Assembly: GCA_022711355.1 (NCBI GenBank)
Contig: JAKLFE010000014.1
Span: 17,011 to 81,010 of the forward strand
From: Spirochaetota bacterium
GTDB taxonomy: Bacteria; Spirochaetota; Spirochaetia; Treponematales; Rectinemataceae
Length of the DNA stretch: 64,000 bases
Reading direction: 5' to 3'
How positions within the stretch are numbered: position 1 is the first letter of the stretch; every line of letters starts with the position of its first letter. The translations under genes were made by a program, and so were the position numbers. Positions 44,501 through 51,261 of the stretch are shown one piece after another. Under the pieces are notes generated by a model, which did no database searches, was not told where the DNA came from, and saw nothing but the letters and a program-made list of their open reading frames with translations.

Positions 44501-47106
44501 CCGTTGAAGGAGATCGTCGGCTCGTCCGAGCTCTGGTCCACGTACATGGTCTTCGAGGCCAGGGCGACGTTGCCCGCCGCGTCGGTCGCGCGGATCTGCA
44601 CCACGTAGTCGGCCTTGTCGGGCAGGGCCGCGGTGGGTATCGAGAGGGAGAAGCCGTAGAGCTCGGTGGCGAAGCTCGCCCAGGGCTCCGAGCCGAGCTT
44701 GCGCTCGAGCTTCGTAATGGAGTTGTTCTCGGTGACGCTGCCCTGGAGCGCGACGGTGCCGTTCACCGTCTTCACGTCGGGCCGGCCCGCGGTGTTGAGG
44801 GCGGGATTGGGCTCGAGGAAGGAGATGGCCGGCGCCTGGGTGTCGATCGTGACCCGGCGCTCGACCTGGCTCGTCTTGCCGGCCGCGTCCTTGGCGGTGA
44901 AGACGAACACGCGCACGCCGTTGTTCGCGTCGGCGTCGTAGGGAGCGCCCTCGGGATAGCTCCAGCTCCCGTCGGCGGCCACGGCCACGGGGACGGCCGC
45001 CCCGCCGTCGACCGAGACGGTCAGGGGATCGGCCGCGGCCAGGGCGTAGCTGTCGCTCGCCGTGCCCGCGAGGGTGAAGTCCGCGTTCCGCCAGCCCGAG
45101 GCCGAGGCCGCCTGGGGCGTCGCCCCCCCGATGGAGGACTCGGTCAGGAGGGGGTAGGCCTCGTCGTTCCAGACCTCGCGGACCGCGACCAGGCTCGCGT
45201 TGCCCGCCCGGTCGATGGCGGCGGCCCGGATCTGGTAGGAGCCCTGGCCCGCGGCGAAATTCATGGTCGCGGTCCAGGAGGAGCTCCCGTCCGCCGAGGC
45301 CCAGGCCGAGGGCGCGGTGCCGGGGAAGGTCCCCGTCCGCCCGGCCCAGTAGGCGACCCGCACGACCTGGTCGTTGTCGCTCGCCGTCCCGCTCAGGGTC
45401 GTCGCCGTCCCGGAGAGCCAGGCCCCGGCGGCGGGGAGGCCGATGTCGATCGAGGGCAGGTCGGCGTCGATGCTGTAGTGGGGGCTCGCGGTCGCCCTCC
45501 GCGAGGTCGCGTCCGAGCCCTCGATCTCGAGGCTGACATCCGTCACGCCCGAGGCCAGCTCGATGTCGATGCCGTAGCGCCGCGTCAGGCCGTCGCCCGA
45601 GCTCGACAGGAGCTCGTACTCGATGCAGGAGGCGTCGATCGGGACCAAGGCGGGGGCCAGCCCGGTCCAGGCCCGGACCGAGCTCAGCTCGGCCCCGGGA
45701 TTGTCGTCGCTCAGGACCGCCTCGACCCGGACGCCCTCGCGGCCGGCCGGGGCGCTGGAGAAGCTCAGGGACTGGCGCTTGATGAAGGAGGGCTCCGCGA
45801 GCTCGGGCAGGAGCTCGGTGAACTTGGGGGCCCCGGAGTCGATGATGAAGCCGACGGAGCGGCTGCGCGTCGAGGCCGATCCCTGGGAGCGGGCGCTGAT
45901 CGCCAGCTCGTAGCGGCCGTTGGCCATCCAGGGCGCCCCGTCGGCGTCGGAGCTCCGCAGGTCGATGGCGAAGCTGACCGAGCTCGAGATGCTCTTCTTC
46001 GAGATCCAGCGGGCGGGTATGGGGGTCGGCGCGTCCGCCGAGCCGTAGGCCTTGATCGTCGCCGCGATGGAGGAGGCGTCGACCGCGTAGTTCGCGGCCC
46101 CGACGGCCACGTAGCCCGTGACGGGCACGTTGGACGAAAGCACGTTGTCGAGGACGGCGCTGCCCGGGTCGACGTTGGTCAGGTTGATCTCGGGCTTGTC
46201 GCCGGCCGCGTCGTAGAGGAAGTCCCCGCAGCTCCCCGCGGCGGCCCCGTGCCGATGCGCGGCGAGGTAGGCGTAGCCGAGGGCCGGGACGGAATCGACG
46301 TAGCCCGAGCCGGCCTGGTCGGTCTTGCCGATGTCCGACATGGCGGGGAAGGTCTCGTCGGCGGCGAGGACCGCGTAGAAGTCCTGGGCATGGTAGTAGT
46401 AGGCGTTGACGTTGCCGGCCGCGTCGGTCACCTTGACGTCGTAGCGGTAGACGGCCCCGTCGAGGGGGGCCAGGTCGTCGGCGGGCCCGTCGCCGAGGAG
46501 GAAGCGGACGCTCCAGGAATTCGTGCCGTCGGCCGTCTTGGTCTTGACGATGGCGTTCGAGGGATCGAGGAGCTCGACCTCGACCCGGGAGATCGTGGAG
46601 GCGTCGTAGACCTCGCCCTTGATGTCGATATAGCTCGTCTGGCTCGGCCGGCCTGAGCCGTAGCCCTGGGGGCTCGAGACGAGGACGCTCGGGGCCCTGC
46701 GGTCGACGTTGAGGGAGAGGTTGGCCACCCCGCTCTTGCCGGCCTTGTCGGTGGCCGTGGCGGTGAAGACCTGGCGCCCGTCCTCGACGAGGGGGCCGAC
46801 CTGGGCGCTCCATTTCCCGCCGGAGACGGTCGCGGGCATGGATCCGCCCGACCAGCTTATGATGAGGGAGGCGAGGCCCGTATCCTCGCTGACCGTGCCG
46901 GCGAGGCTGAAGTCGGCCTCGTTGACGTTCTCGTTCTGGGCGTGGGAGCTGAAGGTCAGGACCGGGGCGTCGATGTCGACCTTGTTGCCCAGGCCGACCT
47001 TGAACAGGTCGCAGGTGCTGAGGGTCAGGCAGGCGGAGAAGCAGGCTCCCAAGGCGGCGCCCAGGCGGATCGCGCGGAGGGCAGCATACGGTCGAGCCTT
47101 TTTCAT
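32518..47106 (-). CDS. Giant lipoprotein of about 4862 residues: Ig-like, TIG-like and propeller-like domains plus two new repeat modules
   Basis: The start at 47106 gives a signal peptide with lipobox LSTC (Cys near residue 32), so the chain is lipid-anchored. GGAGG lies 12 bp upstream. Residues about 45-2150 are Ig-like units with phrases such as GTASD-x-x-G, AxDAAGN and VDxxxP. From about 2170 on, six copies of a ~65-residue module (SL-x-D-x-x-LxGN...GQ...IGG...TG-x-I-x-W-G) and four copies of a phage-tail-like module (GHGLxxGDxVxF...YYV...FxVA) are interspersed. Two TIG/IPT-like domains follow VVPYI linkers (around 35700 and 34080). The last ~400 residues have propeller-like repeats such as DIALDAAGRPVVSYIDAS. 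It is probably a surface fibre or adhesin; no enzyme motif is seen. Confidence 0.8.
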   Translation of the reverse strand: MKKARPYAALRAIRLGAALGACFSACLTLSTCDLFKVGLGNKVDIDAPVLTFSSHAQNENVNEADFSLAGTVSEDTGLASLIISWSGGSMPATVSGGKWSAQVGPLVEDGRQVFTATATDKAGKSGVANLSLNVDRRAPSVLVSSPQGYGSGRPSQTSYIDIKGEVYDASTISRVEVELLDPSNAIVKTKTADGTNSWSVRFLLGDGPADDLAPLDGAVYRYDVKVTDAAGNVNAYYYHAQDFYAVLAADETFPAMSDIGKTDQAGSGYVDSVPALGYAYLAAHRHGAAAGSCGDFLYDAAGDKPEINLTNVDPGSAVLDNVLSSNVPVTGYVAVGAANYAVDASSIAATIKAYGSADAPTPIPARWISKKSISSSVSFAIDLRSSDADGAPWMANGRYELAISARSQGSASTRSRSVGFIIDSGAPKFTELLPELAEPSFIKRQSLSFSSAPAGREGVRVEAVLSDDNPGAELSSVRAWTGLAPALVPIDASCIEYELLSSSGDGLTRRYGIDIELASGVTDVSLEIEGSDATSRRATASPHYSIDADLPSIDIGLPAAGAWLSGTATTLSGTASDNDQVVRVAYWAGRTGTFPGTAPSAWASADGSSSWTATMNFAAGQGSYQIRAAAIDRAGNASLVAVREVWNDEAYPLLTESSIGGATPQAASASGWRNADFTLAGTASDSYALAAADPLTVSVDGGAAVPVAVAADGSWSYPEGAPYDADANNGVRVFVFTAKDAAGKTSQVERRVTIDTQAPAISFLEPNPALNTAGRPDVKTVNGTVALQGSVTENNSITKLERKLGSEPWASFATELYGFSLSIPTAALPDKADYVVQIRATDAAGNVALASKTMYVDQSSDEPTISFNGVATASAAAANLFLDDAKLQGWAADDDGPVASVSAAVDGDIDTESYASVSSPPTSTSTFFEHSLAALPAGEHRLRIRAADAAGRTKTSDTLRFFVDRDRPAVAISSPASGGYRSASFAMSGTASDANGLRKADLDSNPATPDLAFVEVYAAGPGWERIDASDGTWDYAVPASFVSTGGDGARTVRVRAYDVFGRESAAPAELAFNVDQTPPGLALAPAAAAALAGWQQSRNVSLSGSAWDLGTGASGVVRVEYRINGAASWTALSGTTDWSGVVTFPNGAASSLELRSVDNAGNESAVSSYTVKVDDTDPSLGLDAPYDAATSAETNAAILFSGTIGDNLGLDGTAPLSVKRKKDGLDAPDGAPSLGAGTWSYEFPVDAATNGDDGTWELTFTATDGAGRTRSLTRRVTVETKKPVIAFNNVPPYEGLDLDGDGDFVDPGEKAPAYNGSASLKASIVDDNSIASLYRAWTTAPAAPAYTLNANLTVSGAAWTAYGGASRNAWSESVDTAALGDGGHYLWLLAVDRFGNVGILSDGIRVDQETDRPEIGFVNLSAGGASLGNNLGAGLVLNGTASDDDGIDRDRIFIGIAEDADADGVQDAGETFSFAAVSGKPAASGRAVSFSHDLGSLTKERYYLVQIRVGDTTYAGSIGTEVDWAATNRARSGVERFVLDTQSPDLALGQPNAQYRRGTFALGGTAADEFGIRGAGYGELSVDKNGDGDFADPGEIVALDAAGAWSTTVDTAAFGSDGDKSFLVAVTDGTGRTSSTSFTFKLDTTPPSRGVASPAALASSESAYWHRGVITLGGPAEDGTGSGVASVSIAVTAKGASPLAGDWKAATFGGSAWSYTYDCGAASEGEKTIHLVAADAVGNALAEATRDFGVDLNDPTLSGLAIDGIPYAGLVYLPSKTLRLSGLAADSREIASVRIEEKKPADADYTLVQTIAVSAGVEWSYDRVLDAAVSEGLFLYRVVAYDSAGRASASSAEASLSLHYDRTPPAAPSVTAPIAEACFGEGSTQLKGSQEADSGSGLARVEWSYDSGASWLSAEGTSSWSALLDIGSGSAIPAFQAEGRKTVLARSVDRAGNAGASVSRSFWIDRAAPGASFEAPAANAYVNGSGALAVSVRASDANGIYEIKLRAGDSDFAGADPNTVSQAGDVYSGELPLASILSLSDGNHEIFARVTDNAGRRTLLSRPVIVDKTLPLVAFGSQEQGAIVNKRITISGTASDERSLAGVSLAIYHASTSSWTPLAAPLGTTSWSLADFDTEAYDTADYDTDAAAAGYQVRIRALAADAAQNTNLRTGALRPDATSLRDPALVGSSLVALDQLIVVGDSLRRVSSWASATGTIGWSGEVDTARTSYSLSASILELTIDQASDIPEVKLSNLVTDSVGTAAAVDPGADLVLLPGHGLKAGDAVGFLADELPGGLEAGTTYYLRAASFSAGAFEVATTKTGAKVDIASPGEDLRLVYGGAYPTTLKMVNTVYGVVSDDDGSLSKFEVSLDGSSWTELALSGGTWSYELSTIDGSKNLYFRATDAKSASFSSELRVLRRTLPAKSYLAPPVAFRIDTVVPEIGSAVYVDKSPSPLFDFGDQVELKAGTGVFGGPTDSFALKASATDQNGIKSVRVDITGKDAAAPASNKTVSYPASPAGGNDFATGEIDLSADFADGAATVAVYVTDNSGLSSSATRSITIDNTAPAISFVTPANAEVVNGELTVRGLANDGSGSGLRSLSYRLGLNYASKTPASVDDIFVPSIAFLSGNGPGGTNNKIDTYASCLSGKVDRAAGEERGFTAPALAGNADIAAGKAIKIAGEYRTISSWNQATGALGWAGDEVAIGPNQDYEVYTDVQTLHDASTGADLFILPFVLTATDNAGNVVETAPIAGAGATRGSATSLRHASLVGNPLVAVGQLVHIGGLSRIVTSYAAATGAIGWSGAVPTAATSFTLYPYCLRIDPNGDKPVASIGYPEQGKIYGGKIRVYGSATDDDGVGQVYLQIDCDGDGDFDAADAAGGVDWYNGGEGQLAEGSVNWNRTINAAKEFDPDGDIPETIAVRARAKDVYGTYGPWSAATSFSIDKNVPKIGTAYALKLDPDSDPGNGNELPYEYGMYLAGSWYLRGSIETETALDTVELTGDIARSISWNGSAYAGDTGSFEFVSQGTGGYSSQYRRIDLAIQIACPADTADPLDFELYAEDVRVPALSSAQTMRINVDTKAPTAPTGPAYSLAIPVKQVDYWAKVGGTANDIGSDVDRVEAYFVRRNKDGTASKDRFYNPLVSKAYTERGGPLFSYAETGDYAYMPRVVGSASSRPSTASLVDAAIAGNPMINVGQKIVIGGQTLTISDWDEASGEIRWMGGAVETGVLAYYVDVAIRIDHKDSGTPESHHDTAGGPEVDDDDVDGYAEYLKQTSGTTYSWYVDINSLNIPDGLLDIHYVVYDKAGNRLHRVVSTRVANNPQVLSSLTLGSDLDEDGSYGGPSTGETGSFSLPGAAATGFKVKMAPATLYFAVTGGNGQLAYRLRSGAATVQVGKLRVGGSLQTIELSLAKLKALGEGAVTLGLELWDSTDETVNSTTEALPDDPSSWNPDSWTSPSVSASFGFVVDVADAEAPGASIAPLADASSPSSHIETGPGDPCVSGSVSFTGSASDDQAISALWARLPGFSFPHAAGALASKAIGSGTAVTGLSGGTFAAAGHGLVDGDTVAFTSSSAIANIAAGTTYYVVNAAADGFQVAAEAGGPAIAASGGSGIAFAKPYYRVARYDPNGTAEAGFIKLASGFIVPTAAFAADGWAFAISSSSFSQAGHSVSWRLDWNSAKLAYGAMPDRELELVAEDRGTPGAAARPDATRLTDASLSGKSIPYGTALLVGSTWTFATAFDGIGTVTLHDSVALGETEYRLRNAGAPAASRVDVVPYILDVERKDPFEGRLTLPGRQGRYPLYQGSARVEISGLNLPYAGPATIAGSGFLTIAGKDVSGGVTEADPDRRSLYITVPHGLKSGELLAAALASGLPVASVSGGVFSAAGHGLADGELVSFSSGGSVSGIADYAPYYVRDAGADLFSVAARPGGPAIAASGGSGVRLLRTVGSINNRNDNAKPINVEGAFSDDRVVDIDERLPSAAISPLGRRYGAGGDDAAKQLSSPAAAVYADYAVAGKGHVEYAEHSRIDPVPISGIATDATGLVTAAGHGLEVGEMVCLGYTGAAPTRSGGAAIASTEVFYVRSAPSSSTLTLSESPGGALLTFGSAGNLPTILDAEVSGEVVLHGKAYDDQRIYYIACSITGFDGGGGVGQPFTVYSTTTDLSEGGSGLPVASWGDAWSTRYWKMEDEGATETLLDGDGRAGLGHVLNWKFTWDSSRVAGVAAHDVKVRFTIADYYDFEGSAAFAGGATSLTDPSLAGNGDIAAGQLVLLGAGDYRYLSAFDAATGQLSWTGGTSAAGSSYKVFAHSSSVGQSLDVVPYIKSVTRGGTGLATIRSKYGRYPMQVNEALVTIEGFNLRRSAGDNVFVRAADLAEQAVASITSPAASSTDPQTRLVVTLPALANAWSGQLMVRVNGVYSGNHQNDNDQAYNRELDSGGSIAGTLWDDDRYLDLWRVGQRFGNAASTGDSIDLKHPSMSRNGTSLVGAWSNYGNSAAYYATVGAARTSLFSTYDPPEYTDICYTTEATPSRVVALLENYYGGNSAASPEWGDLVVFINGTSYVIESLGDDYANARNVGDGIDEMLYQFQNPRVAANAAYVYASYYDSFAKCLKYARLTIGGGANTRRCTDYAGYTGGAYVVAGEEVTSLATVPALNVGQFSDIGIDASSSVPVIAYYDTTNAKLMVARGQSANPTAPSQWSKFEATPDGSAIGKYVSMKIEGSTLHLAAYQESEGNLVYIRGSWNGTAYSFTAEPVAVDSIGSVGQWCDIALDAAGRPVVSYIDASNVETYKGLKVANLRGAATDPELQANWEYATVPANAAVSSARTGAEVLGGSSPARGTPTVSIGFAGQYFELVQRYCE
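34180..40590 (-). repeat. Region with six copies of a ~65-residue coding module
   Basis: Copies lie at about 40392-40590, 38958-39145, 38640-38840, 37390-37600, 35820-35995 and 34180-34370. Each encodes a start like ATSLxDxxLxGNxxI, then GQxxxIGGxxRxIxSW, then ATGxIxWxG and a short hydrophobic strand. They are diverged from each other at DNA level and spaced irregularly between Ig-like and HGL modules, so they are not a recent tandem duplication. Confidence 0.75.
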
Positions 47107-47160
47107 ATACCTACACCCCCTCCTCGCGCCGGGCGAGGACATGAGTACGGATCCACTTTT

Positions 47161-47290
47161 TAGGAATCGGACTTGGTTAATAGAAGCTAAACAGGAAACA
47201 TATATATGTACATTAATAAATAACTATGTTTACATTGAACGTATAACAAGTATAACATAGAATATCGTAATAAATACTTAATTTCCATCC
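47161..47290 (-). promoter_or_regulatory. AT-rich upstream region of the giant lipoprotein gene
   Basis: This 130-bp stretch has only about 26% G+C, against a surrounding of roughly two thirds. It contains a 12-bp palindrome ACATATATATGT (47198-47209) and the direct repeat GTATAACA (47241-47248, 47250-47257). Read on the minus strand, the repeat supplies an extended -10, TG-T-TATACT. Several -10-like boxes exist and none can be singled out. The remaining 47107-47160 is leader with the GGAGG site. It is probably the promoter and control region of the 14.6-kb gene. Confidence 0.6.
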
Positions 47291-47328
47291 ACTGCCACTG
47301 TCCCTAAGATTGTTGGCGCCGGGAAAAA

Positions 47329-47362
47329 CGAGAGGGAGACCTTCCCCAAGGTCTCCCTCTCG
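47329..47362 (-). terminator. Rho-independent terminator of the glycan operon
   Basis: A perfect 15-bp stem pairs 47329-47343 with 47348-47362 around a 4-base loop. On the minus strand it is followed directly by TTTTT. It lies about 40 bp after the GH20 stop. This is the clearest intrinsic terminator in the window. Confidence 0.92.
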
Positions 47363-47401
47363 CGCTCACCCGTCCAAGGGCGGGGGCGGCTGGACCGAGC
47401 C

Positions 47402-48997
47402 CTAGTCGAGGCTGCCGCGGTAGCGGTTCACCCCGAGGAGGTCGAGCCTGAGCCCATGGGGCCCGAGCCGCCTCGCGAAGTCCCCGAAATCCCGGGCCTC
47501 CCGGGGGCTCCAGAAGACCTCGGCGAGGGCGGCCAGGCGGGGGAAGGCCATGTACTCGACCTGCTTGCCGAAATACAGGAGCTCGGACCAGAGGTTGCCC
47601 TGGCCGCCGAGGATCAGCCTCGCCTCGGCCGCGGAGAGGCCCGCGGGGAGGGGCTCGAACTCGTAGGCGTCGCGGACCCGGCAGACCCCGAGCTGGCCCG
47701 GCTCCTCCGGGAGGTCGAGGTGCTGGTGGTCGAGGTAGCAGGCCGCGGTCTGGGGGCACATGACGGCCGCGCGGCCCGAGCGGGCCGCCTCGAGCCCGCC
47801 CGAGGCCCCCCGCCAGGACATGATGATCGCGTCCTCGCGCAGGCCCTCCCCGAGGATCTCGTCCCAGCCGATCAGGCGCTTGCCCCGCTCGGCCAGGAGC
47901 TCGGCGACGCGGTTCATGAACCAGGACTGGAGGCGCTCCGGCTCGTAGGCCCCCGAGCCCTCCCGGAAGCCGAGCTCCTCCATGCGGGCGCGGCAGGCGG
48001 GGCAGGCGAGCCAGCGGGCCTTGGGCGCCTCGTCCCCACCCGCGTGGACCCAGGGGCCGGGGAAGAGCTCGGCGACTCCGTCGTAGACGCGGCCCAGGAG
48101 CTCGAAGACCCCCTCCTTGCCCGCGCAGAGGATGTCCTCGAAGACGCCGTAGCGGTCCTCGGGCTCGAAGGCTCCCCCTCCCGCGGCGGCGCCGCGGCAG
48201 GAGAGCTCGGGGTGGGAGGCGAGGAGGGCCAGGGCGTGGCCGGGGCTCTCGATCTCGGGCACCACGACGATGCCCCGCCTCGCGGCGTAGTCCACCACGC
48301 GGCGGACATCGGACGGCGAGTAGCTGCCGCCCTTCCAGCGCTCCTCCGAGACGCGAAGGTCCCGCCGCCGCGAGCCGATCCGGGCCAGCTCGGGCAGGCC
48401 CGGGAGCTCGAGGCGCCAGGCCTGGTCGTCCGTGAGGTGCCAGTGGAAGCGGTCGAGCTTGTGGAGGGCCATGAGGTCGAGGAAGCGCTCGAGGAACTCC
48501 ACGCGGAAGAAGTTGCGCGCGCAGTCGAGCATGGCCCCGCGCCAGGCGAAGCGGGGCCCGTCCTCGACGCGGAGGCAGGGCAGCCGGGGGCCCTCGTCCT
48601 CCGCGGCCGAGAGGGCGAGCTGGCGCAGGCTCGAGGCCGCGCGGACGGCGCCTTCGTAGTCGGCGCAGGAGGCCAGGACGCCGGCGGGGCCGATGTCGAG
48701 CGCGTAGGCCTCGGCCTCGCGGAGGCCGGGCTCGAGGCGGAAGGCGAGGCGCGCCTCCGCGGCGGCCCCCGCCGCGCGGAAGCGGCAGGGGGGCGCGGCG
48801 AGCGTCCCGGGGCCCGCCTGGCCCGCGGCCCCCGCCCGGGCGAGGGCGAAGCCCTCCTCGAGCCAGGCGGCGGCCAGCTCGGCGGCCCCGGCCAGCTCGG
48901 GCGGAGCCGCGACGAGCTCGTCCCGCCCGAGCTCGAGGAAGCCCGGCCTGGCCTCGAGGCGCCGCGGCGCGGGGATCAGGGAGCTTTCGCCGCCCAT
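47402..48997 (-). CDS. GH20 beta-N-acetylhexosaminidase
   Basis: A 531-residue glycosidase starting at ATG 48997, one base after the GH1 stop. An N-terminal GH20b-like domain (residues about 1-140) precedes the TIM barrel. HWHLTDDQAWRLELPG, VVPEIESPGHALALL and the catalytic Asp-Glu pair in VHAGGDEAPK are visible, along with WDEILGEGL and the late GGQGNLWSELL, where Trp closes the substrate pocket. There is no signal peptide, so it should act in the cytoplasm on imported oligosaccharides, releasing terminal GlcNAc or GalNAc. It is the last gene of the operon and is followed by a strong terminator. Confidence 0.92.
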   Translation of the reverse strand: MGGESSLIPAPRRLEARPGFLELGRDELVAAPPELAGAAELAAAWLEEGFALARAGAAGQAGPGTLAAPPCRFRAAGAAAEARLAFRLEPGLREAEAYALDIGPAGVLASCADYEGAVRAASSLRQLALSAAEDEGPRLPCLRVEDGPRFAWRGAMLDCARNFFRVEFLERFLDLMALHKLDRFHWHLTDDQAWRLELPGLPELARIGSRRRDLRVSEERWKGGSYSPSDVRRVVDYAARRGIVVVPEIESPGHALALLASHPELSCRGAAAGGGAFEPEDRYGVFEDILCAGKEGVFELLGRVYDGVAELFPGPWVHAGGDEAPKARWLACPACRARMEELGFREGSGAYEPERLQSWFMNRVAELLAERGKRLIGWDEILGEGLREDAIIMSWRGASGGLEAARSGRAAVMCPQTAACYLDHQHLDLPEEPGQLGVCRVRDAYEFEPLPAGLSAAEARLILGGQGNLWSELLYFGKQVEYMAFPRLAALAEVFWSPREARDFGDFARRLGPHGLRLDLLGVNRYRGSLD

Positions 48998-48998
48998 C

Positions 48999-50399
48999 TC
49001 AGCTCCCGCCCGAAAGGCCGGCCGGGGGAGCGCCGAGCTCCTGGCCGGCGACGAGGTCGCGGTAGAACCAGAAGGAGTCCTTGGGTATCCGCTCCCCGCT
49101 GGCGAAGTCCACGTAGACCAGGCCGAAGCGCTTGGAGTAGCCGAGGGACCACTCGAAGTTGTCCAGGAGGGACCAGGCGTAGTAGCCCTCGACCGGGGCG
49201 CCATCTGCCCGCGCGCGGAGGCAGGCCGCCGCGTGGGAGCGCAGGTACTCGATCCGGCCCCGATCGCGCACGCGGAAGGCCGGGCCCGGCTCGGCCGAGG
49301 GGGGGAAGCCGCCGGCCGGGGGGGCGGGCTCGGGCTCGTCGCGGAAGGCCGCCCCGTTCTCCGTCACGTAGAGAGCGCCGATCGGCCAGCGCCTGGTCAG
49401 GGCCATGATCTGGCGGTACAGGCCCTCGGGCACGATATCCCAGCCCATGTCGGTCTTCTCGCGCCAGCTCGGGGCCTTCCTCCAAGCTTCGAGGCGGCCG
49501 GGGCCCGCGGGAGCGGCCTCGACGGCGTCCTCGTCGTAGTAGTTGATGCCGAGCATATCGCAGGGCCCGGCGATCAGCTCGAGGTCCCCCTCCTCGACCG
49601 GCGGGCGGGCCGCGGGATGGAGAGCCAGGTGGGCCTCGGGGTAGCCGCGGCCGTAGAGGGGGTCGAGGAAGAGGGCCGTCCGCTGGGCCCCGGCCCGCTC
49701 GGCCGCGGCGGCGTCCTCGGCTCGGGCGGTGGCCGGGCGGGGGGTCGAGGGATTGAGGACGATGCCGATGGGGGCGGCCAGGCCCCGTGCCCGGTAGGCC
49801 CGCAGCGCCAGGCCGTGGCCGAGCAGGAGGTGGTGGGCGGCGCGGTAGGCCTCGCCCTCGTCCCGCCGCCCCGGGGCGTGGAGGCCCTGGCCGTAGCCGA
49901 GGAAGGCCGCGCACCAGGGCTCGTTGACCGTGAACCAGCGGCCAACTAGGTCGCCTAACGCGCCGAAGAGGATGTCCGCGTAGTCGGCCAGGCGGCGGGC
50001 GGTGTCCCGCTCGGGCCAGCCCCCCGCGGCCTCGAGGGCCGAGGGCAGGTCCCAGTGGTAGATCGTCGCGGCCGGCTCGATGCCCGCCTCGAGGAGGGCC
50101 TCGCAGAGCCTCCGGTAGTGGTCGAGCCCGGCCTGGAGGGGCCTGCCCGAGCCCTCGGCCTGGATCCGCGGCCAGGCCACCGAGAAGCGGTAGGAGCCGA
50201 CGCCGAGGCGCTTCAGGAGCTCGAGGTCCTCGGGCCAGCGGCGGTAGGAGTCGCAGGCGAGGTCGCCCGTCATGCCGCCCAGGACGGCGCCGGGCCTTCG
50301 GCAGAACTCGTCCCAGATGGAGGAGCCGCGGCCCTCGGCCCCGGCCGAGCCCTCGACCTGGTAGGCCGCGGTGGCCGCGCCCCAGAGGAAGGGCCTCAT
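48999..50399 (-). CDS. GH1 beta-glycosidase
   Basis: A 466-residue GH1 enzyme. The ATG at 50399 overlaps the permease stop (ATGA). FLWGAATAAYQVEG begins the barrel, TVNEPW (around residue 162) carries the acid/base Glu and YVTENGAAF (around 360) the nucleophile Glu; YYAWSLLDNFEWSLGY follows near the end. No signal peptide, so it is cytoplasmic. GH1 covers beta-glucosidase, beta-galactosidase, beta-mannosidase and related activities. Given the neighbouring GH20 and GH2 genes, it should trim beta-linked residues from an imported oligosaccharide, exact specificity unknown. Confidence 0.93.
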   Translation of the reverse strand: MRPFLWGAATAAYQVEGSAGAEGRGSSIWDEFCRRPGAVLGGMTGDLACDSYRRWPEDLELLKRLGVGSYRFSVAWPRIQAEGSGRPLQAGLDHYRRLCEALLEAGIEPAATIYHWDLPSALEAAGGWPERDTARRLADYADILFGALGDLVGRWFTVNEPWCAAFLGYGQGLHAPGRRDEGEAYRAAHHLLLGHGLALRAYRARGLAAPIGIVLNPSTPRPATARAEDAAAAERAGAQRTALFLDPLYGRGYPEAHLALHPAARPPVEEGDLELIAGPCDMLGINYYDEDAVEAAPAGPGRLEAWRKAPSWREKTDMGWDIVPEGLYRQIMALTRRWPIGALYVTENGAAFRDEPEPAPPAGGFPPSAEPGPAFRVRDRGRIEYLRSHAAACLRARADGAPVEGYYAWSLLDNFEWSLGYSKRFGLVYVDFASGERIPKDSFWFYRDLVAGQELGAPPAGLSGGS

Positions 50400-51256
50400 C
50401 CCTTCACCGCACCGGCGGAGACGCCCTGGGTGATCTGCTTGTGGAAGGCCAGGTAGAACAGGAGCATGGGCGCCATCCCGATGGTCAGGGCCGCGAACTG
50501 CTTGCCGTAGTCGCTCGACAGGGAGCCGGAGAACTTGTAGATGCCCAGGGGCAGGGACTTCAGCTCGGTCTTGGACACGAGGATGTTGATGAGGGCGAAC
50601 TCGTTCCAGATCCCCGAGATGTTGAGGATGGCGATGGTCGTCGCCACGGGGAGGACCATGGGGAGGATGACGCTGCGGAAGATCCTCCCGAAGCCGGCCC
50701 CGTCGATCCGCGCCGACTCGACGAGGGCCGTGGGGATGCCGCGGATGTACTCGGTCATGAGGTAGACGCCCATGGGCAGGCCCTGGCCGACGTAGACGAC
50801 GAGGACGGCCAGGCGGGTGTTGTAGATCCCGAGGAGGTTGACCTCGATGAACAGGGGGATCATGAGGGTGTTCACCGTCAGGAGTATGCCGATGACGAAG
50901 CTCCCGTAGATCGGCCTCGTGGCCCGCGAGCCGAGCTTCGCGAAGGCGAAGCCCGCGAGGGCGGAGAGCAGGACGATGCCGGCCGTCGCGCCGAAGGTAT
51001 ACAGCAGGGAGTTGGGGAAGAGCTTGCCGAACTCGCCGTAGCTCCAGGCCTCCGCGTAGTTCGCGAGGGTCGGCGCGGCCGGCCATCCGAGCTGGTTCAC
51101 CTGGAACTCCCTCGTCGTCTTGAAGGAGTTCATGACGAGCCAGAGGATCGGGTAGACCGTCATGAGGGCGAAGAGCGACATGAGGGCGTAGGCGGCCGCC
51201 TTGGCGATCGCCTGGGCAGCGCGTCCCGCGGCGCCGGTCGGGATTCCCTCGGCCAT
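50396..51256 (-). CDS. CUT1 oligosaccharide ABC importer, permease (MalG/MsmG-like)
   Basis: A 286-residue membrane protein; ATG 51256 has a GGAG site 8 bp upstream and starts 5 bp after the preceding permease stop. Six hydrophobic segments, MTVYPILWLVMNSFKTTREF near the start, and the EAA loop ALVESARIDGAGFGRIFRSVILP (around residue 180) are typical of MalG-type subunits. It pairs with the 51262 permease. No ATPase gene is in the locus. Confidence 0.9.
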   Translation of the reverse strand: MAEGIPTGAAGRAAQAIAKAAAYALMSLFALMTVYPILWLVMNSFKTTREFQVNQLGWPAAPTLANYAEAWSYGEFGKLFPNSLLYTFGATAGIVLLSALAGFAFAKLGSRATRPIYGSFVIGILLTVNTLMIPLFIEVNLLGIYNTRLAVLVVYVGQGLPMGVYLMTEYIRGIPTALVESARIDGAGFGRIFRSVILPMVLPVATTIAILNISGIWNEFALINILVSKTELKSLPLGIYKFSGSLSSDYGKQFAALTIGMAPMLLFYLAFHKQITQGVSAGAVKG

Positions 51257-51261
51257 GGCTT

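Noticed and set aside
40276..46656. A 2126-codon open frame on the plus strand opposite the giant lipoprotein gene
   Set aside because: It is the mirror of a strongly biased GC-rich coding sequence. Its translation has no domain pattern, while the minus strand shows a signal peptide, lipobox and regular Ig-like repeats.
47402..48997. Longer GH20 protein starting near 49204
   Set aside because: The extension is low-complexity and overlaps the GH1 coding end, while ATG 48997 begins one base after the GH1 stop.
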